From positions 496,001-560,000 of the forward strand of contig CAJXKA010000001.1 in the NCBI GenBank assembly GCA_913055655.1: DNA of 64,000 bases, read 5' to 3'. The notes beneath the pieces were generated by a model, which saw only the letters and a list, made by a program, of their open reading frames with translations, had not been told where the DNA came from and searched no databases. This document shows, one piece after another, positions 20,289 through 32,000 of this stretch (positions within the stretch are counted from its first letter, which is position 1; each line of letters opens with the position of its first letter). The position numbers and the translations under genes were made by a program. Origin of the DNA: an uncultured Oceanospirillales bacterium (GTDB lineage Bacteria > Pseudomonadota > Gammaproteobacteria > Xanthomonadales > SZUA-36).

Positions 20289-22604
20289 TCAGTAAATGAC
20301 CGGCAGCGACGGGTCGCGCTCGCCGGCCAGGCGCGCGACCCGGGTCTCGGCGGCGGCTGCAAGTACGGGCTCGTCCAGGGCCTCGTAGAGGGCGAGGGCG
20401 GCCCGCGCGGCACGATAGTCGTGTTCAGCGTATGGGCTGAATGTGCCAAGGACCTCGCTGGCCCGGTCGAGCTGGCCGGCATTGACCAGTTGAATGACGA
20501 AAGCGGCCCCGGCACGGACCTCGCTTTCGGGTGTCAGGTGCGGCCCCGCCGTTTCCAGGGCATCAAGGAACGCGGCATCGGTTTTTTCGGCAGACGCTTG
20601 CGTCGCCATCATGACCAGCGCCCGGGCGAAAGCGGTCTCGAACCCAGAGGTCGGCGAATCGGAATCGACCTTGGCCAGGAAATGGTCGCGCCATTCAGTG
20701 GCCAGTTCAGGGTTCTGCCCCAGGATGGCCGCCTGTATGGCCAGTAGCGTAAAGTCGGCACCGGGTTCCTGCGTTTTGGGCAGTTCACGCCTGGCCAGGG
20801 CCAGTGCTTCCGTAAACGCACCGGTTTCCAGCAATAGCCTCAGTTTCAGCTGAGGCGTTGCCGGGCTGGGGGTCTCGCCGGCCTCCTCAGCGTCCAGGCG
20901 GTGCCCGGCGGCGGTGAGTTGGCCATTTGCCAGCAACGCGGTGATATGGGAAATGCTGATACTTCGACGCAGCCGGGGATTTTCAAGCTCGTCGCCGATG
21001 TCGTCGGCCCTGCGGCTGTCGCGCAATGCATTCTTGGGTTGCAGCAATTGAAGTTCCGCGCCTGATTTCACCATCAGCGTGACGGCCAGGTTGTCGTTCA
21101 CGCCAAACCGCTCGAAGGTGTCCGCCGCCGATTCCAGTTCCCGGACGGCACGTGCCGGGTGCCCGCGTCGGACCTCCATGACCGCTATATTCGTTGCTAC
21201 GGCGGCGGCTTCGACCTCGTCCCCGGCCCGGGTCATGGCAATTCGGGCACGCGCCAGGTCCGCGATACCGTCGTCATGGCGGCCGAGTTCGACGCGTGCC
21301 ACCCCGCGACCGTTGTAGGCATTACCTTCCAGGGCCGGGTCCCGTTTGCTGATGCCGGATTCGACCAGCAGTGCCAGGGCCTGGTCGTACAGTGATTCGG
21401 ATGCCATGAAGTCCGCGCGCCGCAGTTCGACCGCTCCAAGGCCCATGAGAGCGCGTGCACGGACATCGCTGCGGATCCGTGCGTCGCTTTCCAGCAATTC
21501 GGAGAATATCTGGCCGGCGACATCCACCTGGCCAGCGCGAAACTCGAGCTGGCCCTGGCGGACCCGCAACTGGGGGTGAACATCCTGGTCGCGGGGCGCC
21601 GCGGCGATCAGTGCGCGGGCATTGGCCAGCTGGCCGGCCAGCAATTCCGCATCGACCTGCTGCAGGCGTTCGGTCAACTCGGTGGGCTGGGGTGGGCTGG
21701 GGCCGTCGATACCCAGGCGCCGAAGCATCATGTCGCTGGCCGCCGCGGCTGCACCGAGCGGCGTCCCGGCCTTTATCTCGAACACCTGTTGTGATTGACC
21801 ATCGTCCAGAACAAGCCGGAACCGCCATTCGTCACCTTCGCTGATGGCCCTGGGCAGCAGGATATGTTGTGCGCCAGTCGTCCGGCGGATACGGTCAATG
21901 ACCTGCTCCAGCGTCGCCGTGTCGTCGACCAGGGAAAGGGTCCTGCCGCTGGGCAACACCACCAGCCCGGGCTGTTCACGTAGCCGGCTGGCGACATAGT
22001 CCATGGCGCCAAGGCGGATCCACGCCGTTTCCGCGGTTTCGGGTTGCACCTGCACCGGCAGGACCGCGGTCAGGCCGGGCTCGCCGGACGGCGCCACCGG
22101 TGTATCGTCGGTACCGGAGATGCTGAACACCAGTGCGATAACAACGATGATGGCCGCCAGGAGCATGACGGCACCGGACCAGCGGGCCGGCCGCCGGGTT
22201 GTGAGTTCGTTCGTAATGGTGCCCTGGTCCCGACCAGGGGATTGGGTTCCCGCCATTTCCACCCGCTCGAACGTCCCGACCCACTGATAGCCATATCGCG
22301 GAACCGTGCGGATTCGTGACTGCTTGTCGCCGGTGTCGTTAATTGCTCGGCGGGCCCTCAACAGCGTTTGGGCGACCACCGCGTCGCTGGCATCAACCCG
22401 CCCCCAGACTGCCGAGATCAGTTCGTCACGCCCCACGGCCCGGTCGTGGTTTTCCATGAGGTAGACGATCGCGTCGAACGATTTTGGCGGCAGCGCCACC
22501 GGTTCGCCGTAGCGGCTCAGCTCACGGGTGGCCGGATCCAGCTGGAAATTGCCGAACCGGTAAACCATGTGTCGGTAGGTTTTCTGGGTATTGTTATCGG
22601 TCAT
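20289..22604 (-). CDS. Membrane-anchored winged-helix (CadC/ToxR-type) transcriptional regulator with TPR domain
   Basis: A 771-residue protein. Residues 13-115 form an OmpR/PhoB-type winged helix (FGNFQLDPATRELSRYG, DELISAVWG, IRTVPRYGYQWVG). A single membrane helix lies at about 143-163. The periplasmic part begins with a beta-rich segment (LTAVLPVQVQ) and continues as helical TPR-like repeats to the end. This is the CadC/ToxR plan, in which an outside signal controls a cytoplasmic DNA-binding domain without a kinase. Regulated targets are not evident; the convergent neighbour is a secreted protease. Start at M1 or M13 is uncertain. It is divergent from prfB with 138 bp between. Confidence 0.88.
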   Translation of the reverse strand: MTDNNTQKTYRHMVYRFGNFQLDPATRELSRYGEPVALPPKSFDAIVYLMENHDRAVGRDELISAVWGRVDASDAVVAQTLLRARRAINDTGDKQSRIRTVPRYGYQWVGTFERVEMAGTQSPGRDQGTITNELTTRRPARWSGAVMLLAAIIVVIALVFSISGTDDTPVAPSGEPGLTAVLPVQVQPETAETAWIRLGAMDYVASRLREQPGLVVLPSGRTLSLVDDTATLEQVIDRIRRTTGAQHILLPRAISEGDEWRFRLVLDDGQSQQVFEIKAGTPLGAAAAASDMMLRRLGIDGPSPPQPTELTERLQQVDAELLAGQLANARALIAAAPRDQDVHPQLRVRQGQLEFRAGQVDVAGQIFSELLESDARIRSDVRARALMGLGAVELRRADFMASESLYDQALALLVESGISKRDPALEGNAYNGRGVARVELGRHDDGIADLARARIAMTRAGDEVEAAAVATNIAVMEVRRGHPARAVRELESAADTFERFGVNDNLAVTLMVKSGAELQLLQPKNALRDSRRADDIGDELENPRLRRSISISHITALLANGQLTAAGHRLDAEEAGETPSPATPQLKLRLLLETGAFTEALALARRELPKTQEPGADFTLLAIQAAILGQNPELATEWRDHFLAKVDSDSPTSGFETAFARALVMMATQASAEKTDAAFLDALETAGPHLTPESEVRAGAAFVIQLVNAGQLDRASEVLGTFSPYAEHDYRAARAALALYEALDEPVLAAAAETRVARLAGERDPSLPVIY

Positions 22605-22742
22605 TGGTGCGCAACCGGGTTGGAACCGGTGGCCGGTAGAAGTACGGAATGCGCCGATTCTACCGCAACGATACGGCGCCGGGTGCTTCCCGCCACGGCA
22701 GGCAGTACAATACGCCGTTTCATTTTCACTGGATCCGAACCC

Positions 22743-23838
22743 TTGGAAATTGCGCCCATTACCGGCCAGATCGAGGATCTCGAGCAGCGCGTCGAAGCGC
22801 TGAGGGGGTACCTTTGACTACGCCACCAAGAAAGACCGCCTGGAAGAAGTAGACCGGGAGCTGGAAAACCCCGACGTCTGGAACGACCCGGAGCACGCCC
22901 AGTCGCTGGGCCGTGAACGGGCCGCGCTGGAGAAAGTCGTCACCACCATCGAGACGGCGACCCAGGCGCTGGAAGACGCCGGTGGGCTGGTCGAAATGGC
23001 CGTGGAAGAGGGGGACGAGGCCACGCTGGACGAGGTGGTGGCTGATCTTGATGCCCTGGAGGCCAGGGTCGCGGACCTCGAGTTCCAGCGCATGTTCGCC
23101 GGCGAGATGGACGGCCAGCCGTGCTACCTGGACATCCAGGCAGGCTCCGGCGGCACCGAGGCGCAGGACTGGGCCGAAATGCTGTTGCGCATGTACCTGC
23201 GCTGGGCCGAACGGCGCGGCTGGGACGCCGAGCTGGTGGAAGTCTCCGCCGGTGAAGTCGCGGGCATCAAGAGCGCGACGATTCACATCAAGGGTGACTA
23301 CGCCTTCGGCTGGTGTCGCACCGAGACCGGTGTACACCGCCTGGTGCGCAAGTCACCGTTCGACTCCGGCAACCGCCGGCACACCTCGTTCGCCGCGGTA
23401 TTTGCCTCTCCCGAGGTGGATGACAGCATCGAGATCGAGATTGACCCTTCGGACCTGCGCATCGACGTTTACCGCGCTTCCGGCGCCGGTGGCCAGCACG
23501 TGAACCGGACCGAGTCGGCCGTACGTATCACGCATGAACCCACGGGCGTCGTGGTGCAGTGCCAGAACGACCGCTCGCAGCACAAGAACAAGGACCAGGC
23601 GATGAAGCAGTTGCGCGCCAAGCTCTACGAGCTGGAGATCCAGAAGCGCAATGCCGAGTCGCAGGCCATGGAGGACGCCAAGTCCGACATCGGCTGGGGC
23701 AGCCAGATCCGCTCCTACGTGCTGGACCAGTCGCGCATCAAGGACCTGCGCACCGATGTCGAGGTGGGCAACACCCAGGCCGTGCTGGACGGCGATCTCG
23801 ACCCTTTCGTTGAAGCTTCCCTGAAACAGGGCCTCTGA
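22743..23838 (+). CDS. prfB: Peptide chain release factor 2, with programmed +1 frameshift
   Basis: Release factor for UAA and UGA codons. Translation starts at a TTG ([17 protein letters not shown]) and reaches an in-frame TGA at 22815-22817 in the context AGG GGG TAC CTT TGA C. This is the conserved RF2 autoregulatory site, with an internal Shine-Dalgarno-like AGGGGG and the slippery CTTT; a +1 shift continues as [11 protein letters not shown]. Downstream features are the SPF codon-recognition tripeptide (RKSPFDSG) and the catalytic GGQ loop (GAGGQHVNR). The annotated span crosses the shift; the second frame starts at 22816. Low RF2 favours the shift. lysS follows after 2 bp. Confidence 0.97.
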
Positions 23839-23840
23839 TC

Positions 23841-25361
23841 ATGACCGACAAGAACGAGAACGCGCCCGGCGCGCAGGACGACAACCGACTGGTATCCGAG
23901 CGACGCGCCAAGCTGTCTGCGCTGCGGGAGGCCGGGCAGGCCTTTCCGAACGACTTTCGCCCGAACATCACCGCGGCCGAACTGGTCGCCAGGTACGATG
24001 CCCTGGATAACGATGCGCTGGAGGCGGTTAACGACGAGTTCGCCGTCGCCGGCCGCATGATGGCCAAGCGGGTCATGGGCAAGATCGCGTTTATCCGCCT
24101 GCAGGACGCCAGCGGTTCCATCCAGCTGGTGGCCCAGCGTGACGAGTTGCCCGAGGGTGTGTACCAGGGCTTCAAGCAGTGGGATATCGGCGACATTATC
24201 GCCGGCACCGGCCAGGTGTTCCGCACCAACAAGGGCGAGCTTTCCGTGCGCCTGAAAAGCCTGCGACTGCTGACCAAGTCCCTGCGGCCGCTGCCGGAGA
24301 AGTACCACGGCCTGACCGATACCGAGACACGCTACCGTCAGCGCTACGTCGACCTGATCATGAACGAGGATTCGCGCCGGGTATTCCGCGCGCGGTCGCG
24401 CATCATCACCGGCATCCGCCGCTTCATGGAGGCCGAGGGGCGCGATTTCCTCGAGGTGGAAACGCCGATGATGCACCCGATCCCGGGTGGCGCCACGGCA
24501 CGGCCGTTCACGACCCACCACAATGCGCTGGACCTGCAGATGTTCCTGCGCGTGGCGCCGGAGCTGTACCTGAAGCGCCTGGTGGTCGGCGGCCTGGATC
24601 GCGTCTACGAGATTAACCGCAATTTCCGCAACGAAGGTGTGTCGACGCGCCACAATCCCGAGTTCACGATGCTGGAGTTCTACTGGGGTTACGCGGACTA
24701 CAACGACCTGATGGACCTGACCGAGGCGATGCTGCGCGAACTGGCCGTCGACGTCACCGGTGACACCAACGTGCACTACCAGGGCAACGACATTGATTTC
24801 GGCAAGCCGTTTGAGCGGCTGACCGTGGAGCAGGCGGTGCGCCGCTACAACCCGGAACTCGCCGACGCCGACCTTTGGGACCCGGCGGTCACCCGCGCGG
24901 CGCTGGACGCGAAAGGCGCGCACGCCGACGACGCCTGGGGCGCCGGCAAGTTGCTGACCGAGCTGTACGAGGCCACGGTGGAGCGCGAGCTGATCCAGCC
25001 GACGTTCATCACCGCGTATCCGACTGAAGTGTCCCCGCTGTCACGCCGAAATGATGACGACCCGCGCATTACCGACCGTTTCGAATTAATCGTGGGCGGC
25101 AGCGAAATCGCCAACGGCTTCTCCGAGCTGAACGATGCCGAGGACCAGGCGGAGCGTTTTCGCGCCCAGGTCGAGGCCAAGGAAGCGGGCGACGTCGAGG
25201 CCATGCATTTCGATGCCGATTACGTTCGCGCGCTGGAGTACGGCATGCCGCCGACGGCGGGCGAGGGCGTGGGGATCGACCGTCTGGTGATGCTGTTTAC
25301 CGACTCGCCGTCGATCCGGGACGTGCTGCTGTTTCCCTACATGAGGCCCGAATCGGCCTGA
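23841..25361 (+). CDS. lysS: Lysine--tRNA ligase (class II)
   Basis: A 506-residue class II aminoacyl-tRNA synthetase. The N-terminal OB-fold anticodon-binding domain includes [19 protein letters not shown]. The catalytic core has motif 1 ([16 protein letters not shown]), motif 2 ([20 protein letters not shown]) and motif 3 ([16 protein letters not shown]). The prfB-lysS pairing with a 2-bp gap is conserved, as in E. coli. Its 3' end overlaps the convergent potassium-channel gene by 25 bp. Confidence 0.98.
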   Translation: MTDKNENAPGAQDDNRLVSERRAKLSALREAGQAFPNDFRPNITAAELVARYDALDNDALEAVNDEFAVAGRMMAKRVMGKIAFIRLQDASGSIQLVAQRDELPEGVYQGFKQWDIGDIIAGTGQVFRTNKGELSVRLKSLRLLTKSLRPLPEKYHGLTDTETRYRQRYVDLIMNEDSRRVFRARSRIITGIRRFMEAEGRDFLEVETPMMHPIPGGATARPFTTHHNALDLQMFLRVAPELYLKRLVVGGLDRVYEINRNFRNEGVSTRHNPEFTMLEFYWGYADYNDLMDLTEAMLRELAVDVTGDTNVHYQGNDIDFGKPFERLTVEQAVRRYNPELADADLWDPAVTRAALDAKGAHADDAWGAGKLLTELYEATVERELIQPTFITAYPTEVSPLSRRNDDDPRITDRFELIVGGSEIANGFSELNDAEDQAERFRAQVEAKEAGDVEAMHFDADYVRALEYGMPPTAGEGVGIDRLVMLFTDSPSIRDVLLFPYMRPESA

Positions 25362-27127
25362 TTCCGTCGCTGCACCCAGCGGCCGATCGAGGTACGCGGC
25401 GCCGGGCCCGGTGTCGCGTAGTTGAGCAACAGCACCGGGTCTTCCAGCGACCACATCATTTCGTCCCGGGCGCGGCCCCAGCCGGCGAACAGCAGGCGGT
25501 CACCGGCCTGTAGTGGTGTCTTGCCGCTGGGCAGGAACTCGCGCTTGGCGCCGCGTTCCAGCTCCAGGCAGACGCAATGCAGGTCCTCGTCACGCTCGCT
25601 GCGGGTGTTGTGCAGCAGGTAGGACAGGGTCAGTTCCATGCCCTGGTCGAACAGTTCGTTCGCGCCGGGCGTTTCTTCCGTGCCCAGCGTGATGGTCCAC
25701 TGCTTGGGCGCCAGGCGCGCCGATGAGCCGGCGTCTTCGGCGTTGGTCCCGGCGAGTGCATTCGGGCCGGCGTAATCCTTCAGCTTGGATTTCAGTCGGC
25801 CGTAGACCTTCTCCGCGAAAGCCTCGCTTTCACGCTCCAGGTGCTCAAGGAAGGGCTTCAGCATCGGGTTGGTCGCGTAGGCGAGGATGCGGCGCGCCAC
25901 GATCAGGTTCCGGTTTGCGACCAGGTCGGCGTCGAGTTGCTGGAACAGCCGGTCATTGCGCTTGTCCTCCTGGCGGGCGACCAGGAACAGGTCTTCGTTC
26001 AGGTTTCGCGCCGTCATGATAATCGACAGGTTGTCGATATCGTCGCTGGTGCTGGCGATGACCCCCACGGCATCGTGAATGCCGGCCTTCTCCAGCGTAT
26101 CGGCTTCCGTGCCGCGGCCCTCGATGGCGCCGGGGTGCGCGGCCACTCGATCGGGATGAACGTCGACCACGGTGTATGGCATGCTGTCCCGCTCCAGTCG
26201 CCGGATGACCTGTTCGCCGAAACGCCCCGCGCCGCAGATCACCCAGCGGCCCTTGGGCGGGTCCAGCAACTTGCCGCGCAGGATGGTGCCGGGAACGGCG
26301 ATCAGCCAGTCCTGCACCATGTATTTCACCGGCGACGTCAGCGCCAGGTGCAGCCGGTCGGCGAAAATGTCATAGGGGTTGATGACCTCGTCGGTGCCGA
26401 ACGACTTCATGTTGTCGCTGACCTGCCCGCTCTCGCTGCGGGCGAACACCGGGGTCTCGGGATGCAGCAGTTTCGACGTGATGGCGATGGTCAGGTTGGC
26501 ATGATCATCGTTCGTGGTGATGATCACGCCCTGGCACCATGGGTGACCCAGCCCCGCGAGCTCAAGGATCTTCGGGTCCGTGGTATCGCCGGCGTACATC
26601 GGCGTGTAGGCGAAATCCGGGTCCAGGCCACGGTAGTCGACCACCTGCTGCTCGGAATCGAGCGCGACGGCCCGCTTGCCGCGCTTCAGCAGCCCGCGGA
26701 CGACGGTGTCACCGGTGTTGCCGAAACCGCACACCAGGTAGAACGGGTCGGCGCCCATCATGCGGACGCGACGGCCGAAGCGCGCACGCGCCAGGACCTG
26801 GCGGAACTGCGGTTCCATGAACAGGTTGACGATGGCGCCGATGGCGTAAAACCAGGCCGCGACGTTGGGCAGGATCAGCGCCAGCACCACCATGCGCTGG
26901 GCATCGGTGAACGGCACGGGGATTTCGCCGAAACCCACCGTCGTGGCCATGATCGCGACGAAGTAGGCGGCGTCCAGGTAGTTCAGGTGCGCCGGCTTGC
27001 CCGTGGCGTCGACACCCGGCATCGCCACCATGATCAGCACCGAGGTGAAAAACACCAGGATCATGACGATCAGCGGCAACCGCAGCCGCCGCATGGTCAG
27101 CCAGACGATGTCGTTCATGCCGTGCAT
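25337..27127 (-). CDS. Potassium channel with two regulatory NAD-binding (RCK/TrkA-N) domains
   Basis: A 596-residue membrane protein. Two membrane helices at about 15-35 and 75-105 flank a pore loop with the selectivity-filter-like TTVGFGE (residues 62-68; K+ channels usually read TVGYG). The cytoplasmic part has two RCK/TrkA-N Rossmann domains ([18 protein letters not shown] near 130, [18 protein letters not shown] near 290) and a C-terminal TrkA-C-like segment. Tandem RCK domains gate such channels by ligand or ion. The upstream neighbour is a small membrane protein 15 bp away that probably shares its transcript. The 3' end overlaps lysS. Confidence 0.88.
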   Translation of the reverse strand: MHGMNDIVWLTMRRLRLPLIVMILVFFTSVLIMVAMPGVDATGKPAHLNYLDAAYFVAIMATTVGFGEIPVPFTDAQRMVVLALILPNVAAWFYAIGAIVNLFMEPQFRQVLARARFGRRVRMMGADPFYLVCGFGNTGDTVVRGLLKRGKRAVALDSEQQVVDYRGLDPDFAYTPMYAGDTTDPKILELAGLGHPWCQGVIITTNDDHANLTIAITSKLLHPETPVFARSESGQVSDNMKSFGTDEVINPYDIFADRLHLALTSPVKYMVQDWLIAVPGTILRGKLLDPPKGRWVICGAGRFGEQVIRRLERDSMPYTVVDVHPDRVAAHPGAIEGRGTEADTLEKAGIHDAVGVIASTSDDIDNLSIIMTARNLNEDLFLVARQEDKRNDRLFQQLDADLVANRNLIVARRILAYATNPMLKPFLEHLERESEAFAEKVYGRLKSKLKDYAGPNALAGTNAEDAGSSARLAPKQWTITLGTEETPGANELFDQGMELTLSYLLHNTRSERDEDLHCVCLELERGAKREFLPSGKTPLQAGDRLLFAGWGRARDEMMWSLEDPVLLLNYATPGPAPRTSIGRWVQRRNQADSGLM

Positions 27128-27142
27128 CCGCCGGCGCCGTCC

Positions 27143-27526
27143 TCAGCGACGGTAGATGATGGTTTCCGCCACCAGCAAGGTCACCGAGACCAGGTTGGCG
27201 AGCAGGGCGCCGCCGGACAGCGACACCACGCGTGCGACCACTTCCGGCGTCACGCCCTCGGTGGTGACGAACAGTGCCCAGCCCCAGAAAATGGCGGCCA
27301 GCAGCAGCTGCAGGTCGGCCACCAGGCTGGTGGCGAGAAACGTGGCGCCCATGCTGGAGCGGTCGCCCAGCTTCAGGATGGTGGCGATGATGCTGACCAC
27401 CAGCGCGGCGGCCAGCTCCATGGCGTCATGGTGCGAGGGGTTGTCGATGTCGCCGATGAAAAAACCGAAGTTCAGCGTCAATGCCAGGACAATGAAGAAG
27501 GCAAAGGTGGTTTTTTCGAAGTTCAT
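27143..27526 (-). CDS. Small integral membrane protein, possible DUF6394-type partner of the K+ channel
   Basis: A 127-residue protein that is mostly hydrophobic, with helices at about 7-25, 37-53, 64-88 and 100-122. It ends in LLVAETIIYRR. The family name is tentative. It lies 15 bp upstream of the potassium-channel gene on the same strand, so an accessory or ion-homeostasis role is plausible. No catalytic motif is seen. Confidence 0.65.
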   Translation of the reverse strand: MNFEKTTFAFFIVLALTLNFGFFIGDIDNPSHHDAMELAAALVVSIIATILKLGDRSSMGATFLATSLVADLQLLLAAIFWGWALFVTTEGVTPEVVARVVSLSGGALLANLVSVTLLVAETIIYRR

Positions 27527-27610
27527 GCGGCGTCGCTCCCCGTTGCGGTCTGAACGCTAGCCTACCGGTAACCGGTGGCAGTGGGCAATCGGGACGACAT
27601 CGCCGTGCAT

Positions 27611-28216
27611 TCAGCCGCCGTACTCGTCCTCGTAGTCGGCGGCGGCAGCGGCGATGACCTTTGCCGCATGTTCGAACCCATACGCCTTGCCGACCTTGAC
27701 CTTCTCCGGTTCGTCGGGAAGCGTCTTGTAGGTCTGGAAGTAGTGCCGCAGGCGTTCAATCAGCGACTGCGGCAGCTCGGAGATATCATCCACCGAACCC
27801 CAGACATCATCGTTGTCGAGCACGGCGACAATTTTGTCGTCCGCCTCGCCGTGGTCCAGCATCGTGATGCCGCCCACGACGCGTGCGTTAACGATGATTT
27901 CGCCGCGGGTGATTCGCCGGCTCGACATCACGCAGATGTCCAGCGGGTCGCCGTCACCGCGGTCGGCGCCGTCCATCAGGTCGCGGACGCGGTCGGCGCA
28001 GTAGGTGCGCGGAACGAAGCCGTACAGGGCAGGCGGCAGCGACGAGGTGCGATGCGGCCGGTCGACGCGCATGTAGCCCGTCTTCTTGTCGACCTCGTAC
28101 TTCACGAAGTCGAACGGCGTGATCTCGATGTAGGCATGGACGATTCGTGGCGAATTCGGCCCCAGTTCCAGGCCGTGCCAGGGGTGGGGTCGCCACTGGT
28201 TGAAAATTCGGGTCAT
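27611..28216 (-). CDS. ppa: Inorganic pyrophosphatase (family I)
   Basis: Soluble metal-dependent enzyme that hydrolyses pyrophosphate from biosynthetic reactions. The 201-residue sequence has the family I hallmarks [41 protein letters not shown] and the acidic active-site block DGDPLDICV. It is slightly longer than E. coli Ppa, with an N-terminal extension containing [16 protein letters not shown]. It is expressed away from the csiV-mfd cluster start, but all lie on the minus strand with short gaps. Confidence 0.93.
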   Translation of the reverse strand: MTRIFNQWRPHPWHGLELGPNSPRIVHAYIEITPFDFVKYEVDKKTGYMRVDRPHRTSSLPPALYGFVPRTYCADRVRDLMDGADRGDGDPLDICVMSSRRITRGEIIVNARVVGGITMLDHGEADDKIVAVLDNDDVWGSVDDISELPQSLIERLRHYFQTYKTLPDEPEKVKVGKAYGFEHAAKVIAAAAADYEDEYGG

Positions 28217-28256
28217 GGTGTTTCCAGTTTGCGCGCGGTTCGAGGGTTCAAGTGTG

Positions 28257-29012
28257 TCACTCCGCTACCAGGGCGGTCACGCGCGCCAGCGCGCCCAGGA
28301 CGTCGGAGTCAAAATAAATCAGCGTGTCGGTTTCCACCTGGCGCGATTGGCGCAGGCGATGGACGCGGAACGGGTCCGGCTCGGGGCCGGGGTCCGCTAC
28401 ATCAACGGCCAGCTCACCGTCACCAGGCGTTTCGGATTCCAGCGCCAGGCCCTGTTCAGGCACGGGAGATTCAGGCGGTGCATCAACCCGCCACTCCAGG
28501 TCCAGGTCAACATGCAGGAAGCGGCTGTGGCGCAACTGCGCGGTGCCATCCAGGCGGTACAGGGGCGCTGCGTGGCCGTCGAAGGGTCGTGGCTGTTCCA
28601 GGTCGATGGCGGTGGATTCCGTCGGGAAATACAGGTCTTCACGAACGATTTCGGTGTCGTGGATGCGAACGCCAGGCTGGTAGTCCATGGCCGGCTGCTC
28701 CCAGCTCACCAGCGTCAGCGGCGTGTAGTCCGCCAGGCGCTCCAACCGCCGATACAGGGTTTCAAAGGTGCCCGCGGTTTCAATCCTCAACGGCGCACCC
28801 GGCGCCGCGTTCGTTTCATCCAGCGTCCAGCGGTCATGAAAACCCCGCAGCCGCTCGATGGAGGCCGGTTCCGTCACGCCACCGCCGGCATGCCGGAACA
28901 CCAGCAGTTCGACGCGATAGCGGTCCGTGGCCGCCTCGGCATCGAACGCGCACCACGGCGCCACGGCCATGACGGCCGCCGCGAAGCGGGCTATGGTGTG
29001 TGGCTTCCCCAT
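28257..29012 (-). CDS. csiV: CsiV-type periplasmic protein
   Basis: A 251-residue exported protein. The start at 29012 gives [20 protein letters not shown], a signal peptide ending near DAEA; a more upstream ATG (29063) would overlap mfd. Family-like segments are [10 protein letters not shown] near the N-terminus of the mature protein, [14 protein letters not shown] in the middle and the closing [18 protein letters not shown]. In Vibrio cholerae CsiV binds peptidoglycan and activates the LpoA-PBP1a synthase. Here it follows mfd, the position it occupies in several gammaproteobacteria. Assignment rests on motif resemblance and synteny. Confidence 0.75.
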   Translation of the reverse strand: MGKPHTIARFAAAVMAVAPWCAFDAEAATDRYRVELLVFRHAGGGVTEPASIERLRGFHDRWTLDETNAAPGAPLRIETAGTFETLYRRLERLADYTPLTLVSWEQPAMDYQPGVRIHDTEIVREDLYFPTESTAIDLEQPRPFDGHAAPLYRLDGTAQLRHSRFLHVDLDLEWRVDAPPESPVPEQGLALESETPGDGELAVDVADPGPEPDPFRVHRLRQSRQVETDTLIYFDSDVLGALARVTALVAE

Positions 29013-29059
29013 TCGGTTCGGTTCCAGGACGCGCTGACGCGGCATTATAGCCGATGCCG

Positions 29060-32000
29060 TCAACCATCCCCCGCCAGGGTGTCCAGTAATTGCGTTGCGC
29101 GCTCGACGCGTTTCGCGCCGTCCTCGATCTCGCTGGTGATTAAAAGGCGCTCGGGACCACCCAGGCGGAACTGCCCCGGCTGCTCGCGCACCAGTTTCAG
29201 CAGCGCGTCGACGTCGACGCCCGCGTCCTCGGCGAACTCGATCCGTCCCCCGCGCGGGCCGAAATCCAGCCGGGTGACGCCGGCGCGCCGGGCGCGCAAC
29301 TTCATGGCGGCGATGGCGAACAGGTTCTTGACCGGCTGCGGCAGCAGGCCGAAGCGGTCGATCATCTCCACCTGCAGTTCGCGCAGTTCGGCATCGTTGG
29401 CGGCCGTCGCAATGCGCTTGTACAGCGTCAGCCGGGCGTGGACATCGCCCAGGTAGTCTTCAGGGATCAACGCCGCGACATGCAGTTCCACGTCGGCGCC
29501 GTCGGCACGTGCTGATTCCAGGTCGGGTTCCTGGCCGTCTCGCAGGGCCTCGACCGCGCGGGTCAGCATCTCGCTGTAGAGGTTGAAGCCCACCTGGTGG
29601 ATCTGGCCGCTCTGGTCCTCGCCAAGCAGTTCACCGGCGCCGCGGATTTCCATGTCGTGGGTGGCCAGGGTGAAACCGGCGCCGAGCTCTTCCAGCGAGG
29701 CGATGGCATCCAGCCGCTTGCGCGCATCGGCAGTCAGGGCGCGCGGTTCCGGCGTCACCAGGTAGGCGTAGGCCAGGTGGTGCGAGCGGCCCACCCGGCC
29801 GCGCAACTGGTGCAGCTGCGACAGCCCGAACTTGTCGGCGCGGTTAATGATGATGGTGTTCGCGGTCGGAATGTCGATGCCGTTCTCGATAATGGTTGTG
29901 CAAACCAGCACGTGGAAGCGCTGGCGGTGGAAGTCGAGCATCACCTGCTCCAGCTCGAGTTCGCGCATCTGCCCGTGGGCGACGCGAACCCGCGCTTCGG
30001 GCACCAGGTCGCGTACTTCGTTCGCGATGCGCTCGATATTGCGAACCTCGTTGTGCAGGAAGAACACCTGGCCGCCACGCTGGATCTCACGTTGAAGGGC
30101 TTCCCGCAGCAGCGCCTTGTCCCACTGCACCTGCAGCGTTTTCACGGCGATACGCCGCGCCGGCGGCGTGGCAATAATCGACAGGTCGCGAATACCGGCC
30201 AGCGCCATGTTCAGCGTGCGGGGGATGGGCGTGGCCGTCAGCGTCAGCAGGTCGACCTCGGCGCGCAATTCTTTCAGGCGCTCTTTCTGGCGTACGCCGA
30301 AACGTTGTTCCTCGTCGACGATGACCAGGCCGAGGTTGTCGAATTTCACGTCCCGCTGGATCAGTTTGTGGGTGCCGACGACGATGTCGACCTTGCCCTC
30401 GGCCAGGCGCGTCAGCACGCCCTCGGACTGTTTCGCGGTGCGAAAGCGCGACAAGGCCTCGATCCTGACCGGCCAGTCGGCCAGGCGATCGGCGAACGTC
30501 TCGTAGTGCTGCTGCGCCAGCAGGGTGGTGGGCGCGAGCACGGCGACCTGCTTGCCGCCCTGGACCGCGATGAACGCGGCGCGCAGGGCGACCTCGGTCT
30601 TGCCGAAACCGACGTCGCCACAGACCACGCGATCCATGGGGCGCTGCGAGCGCATGTCGTCGCGGATGGCCTCGATGGCGCGCTCCTGGTCCGGGGTTTC
30701 CTCGTAGGGGAAGGTGGCGGCGAACTCCTGGTACATCCGCTCGTCCAGCGGAAAGGCAAAACCCTCGCGGGCCTGGCGTCGCGCGTACAGGTCGAGCAGC
30801 TCGGCGGCCACGTCGCGGACTTTCTCGGCCGCCTTCTTCCGCGCCCGGCTCCAGGCTTCGCCGCCCAGCTTGTGCAGCGGCGCGGTGTCCTGCGAGGCGC
30901 CGGTGTAGCGGCTGACCAGGTGCAGCGAGGCGACCGGGACATAGAGCTTGTCGTCGTTGGCATAGCCGATGGCCAGGAACTCCGCCGGCCGGTCGTCGAT
31001 GGCCAGGGTCTGCAGGCCCAGGTAGCGGCCGACGCCGTGTTCCTCGTGCACCACCGGCGCGCCTTCCTCCAGGTCGCTGAGGTTGCGGATGATGGCGTCC
31101 GGGTCGCGCTCGGCGCGGCGTTCATCGCCGGTGCGCCGCGCGCGGCCGATGAACAGCTGGGTTTCCGTCAGGACCGCCAGGTCATCGCCGGCGATAAAGC
31201 CCTCTTCGAGCGGCAGCACCGCGATGCCGAGTCGTTCATCGGACTGCATGAAAGCCGGCCAGTTGTCGAAGCGACGCGGCCGCACCCCGAATGCGCCCAG
31301 GGTTTCCGCCATGGCCTCGCGACGCCCGGCCGTATCGGCCGCGAACATGACGCGCCCGGTGAAGCGCTCCACGAAGCCGGTCAGTTCCGCGCTGGCGTTC
31401 TTGCCGCGCTCGTGAATGGGCAGGGCGGGTGCAGGTTCTGTATCGAACTGTACCGCTTTGCCGCCGGCATCCACGGGCCGCAACAGGACCCGCGGCCGCT
31501 GGTCGAGTTTCGCAGAGACGTCCGTCGGTGAAAGAAACAATTCCCCGGGCTTCAGCACCGGGCGTTCGATATCGTGCCGACGTTGCTCATACCGGTCCAG
31601 GGTCTGCGCGGTAAACGCCGCCATGGCCTCGCGGGCCCCGTCGTCCTCGATCACCAGCGGCGGTGAGGGCAGGTAGTCGAACAGGGTTTCCGTGCTCTCG
31701 AAGAACAGCGGCAGGTACTGCTCCAGCCCCTGTGGGTGCAGTCCCGACTTCAGGTCGCGGTACAGCGGCACGCCGGTCATGTCGACGGCAAACCGGTTGC
31801 GGAAAGCGCGGCGAAACGCGTCCAGCGCATCGTCATCGGCGGGGTACTCACGGGCCGGCAACATCCGCAGTTCGCCCATCTCGCCGGTGGAGCGCTGTGA
31901 TTCCGGGTCGAAGGTGCGGATGCTGTCGATCTCGTCGTCGAACAGGTCGATGCGAATCGGCGCGCCGGCGCCGGTCGGGTAGAGGTCCAGCACCGAGCCC

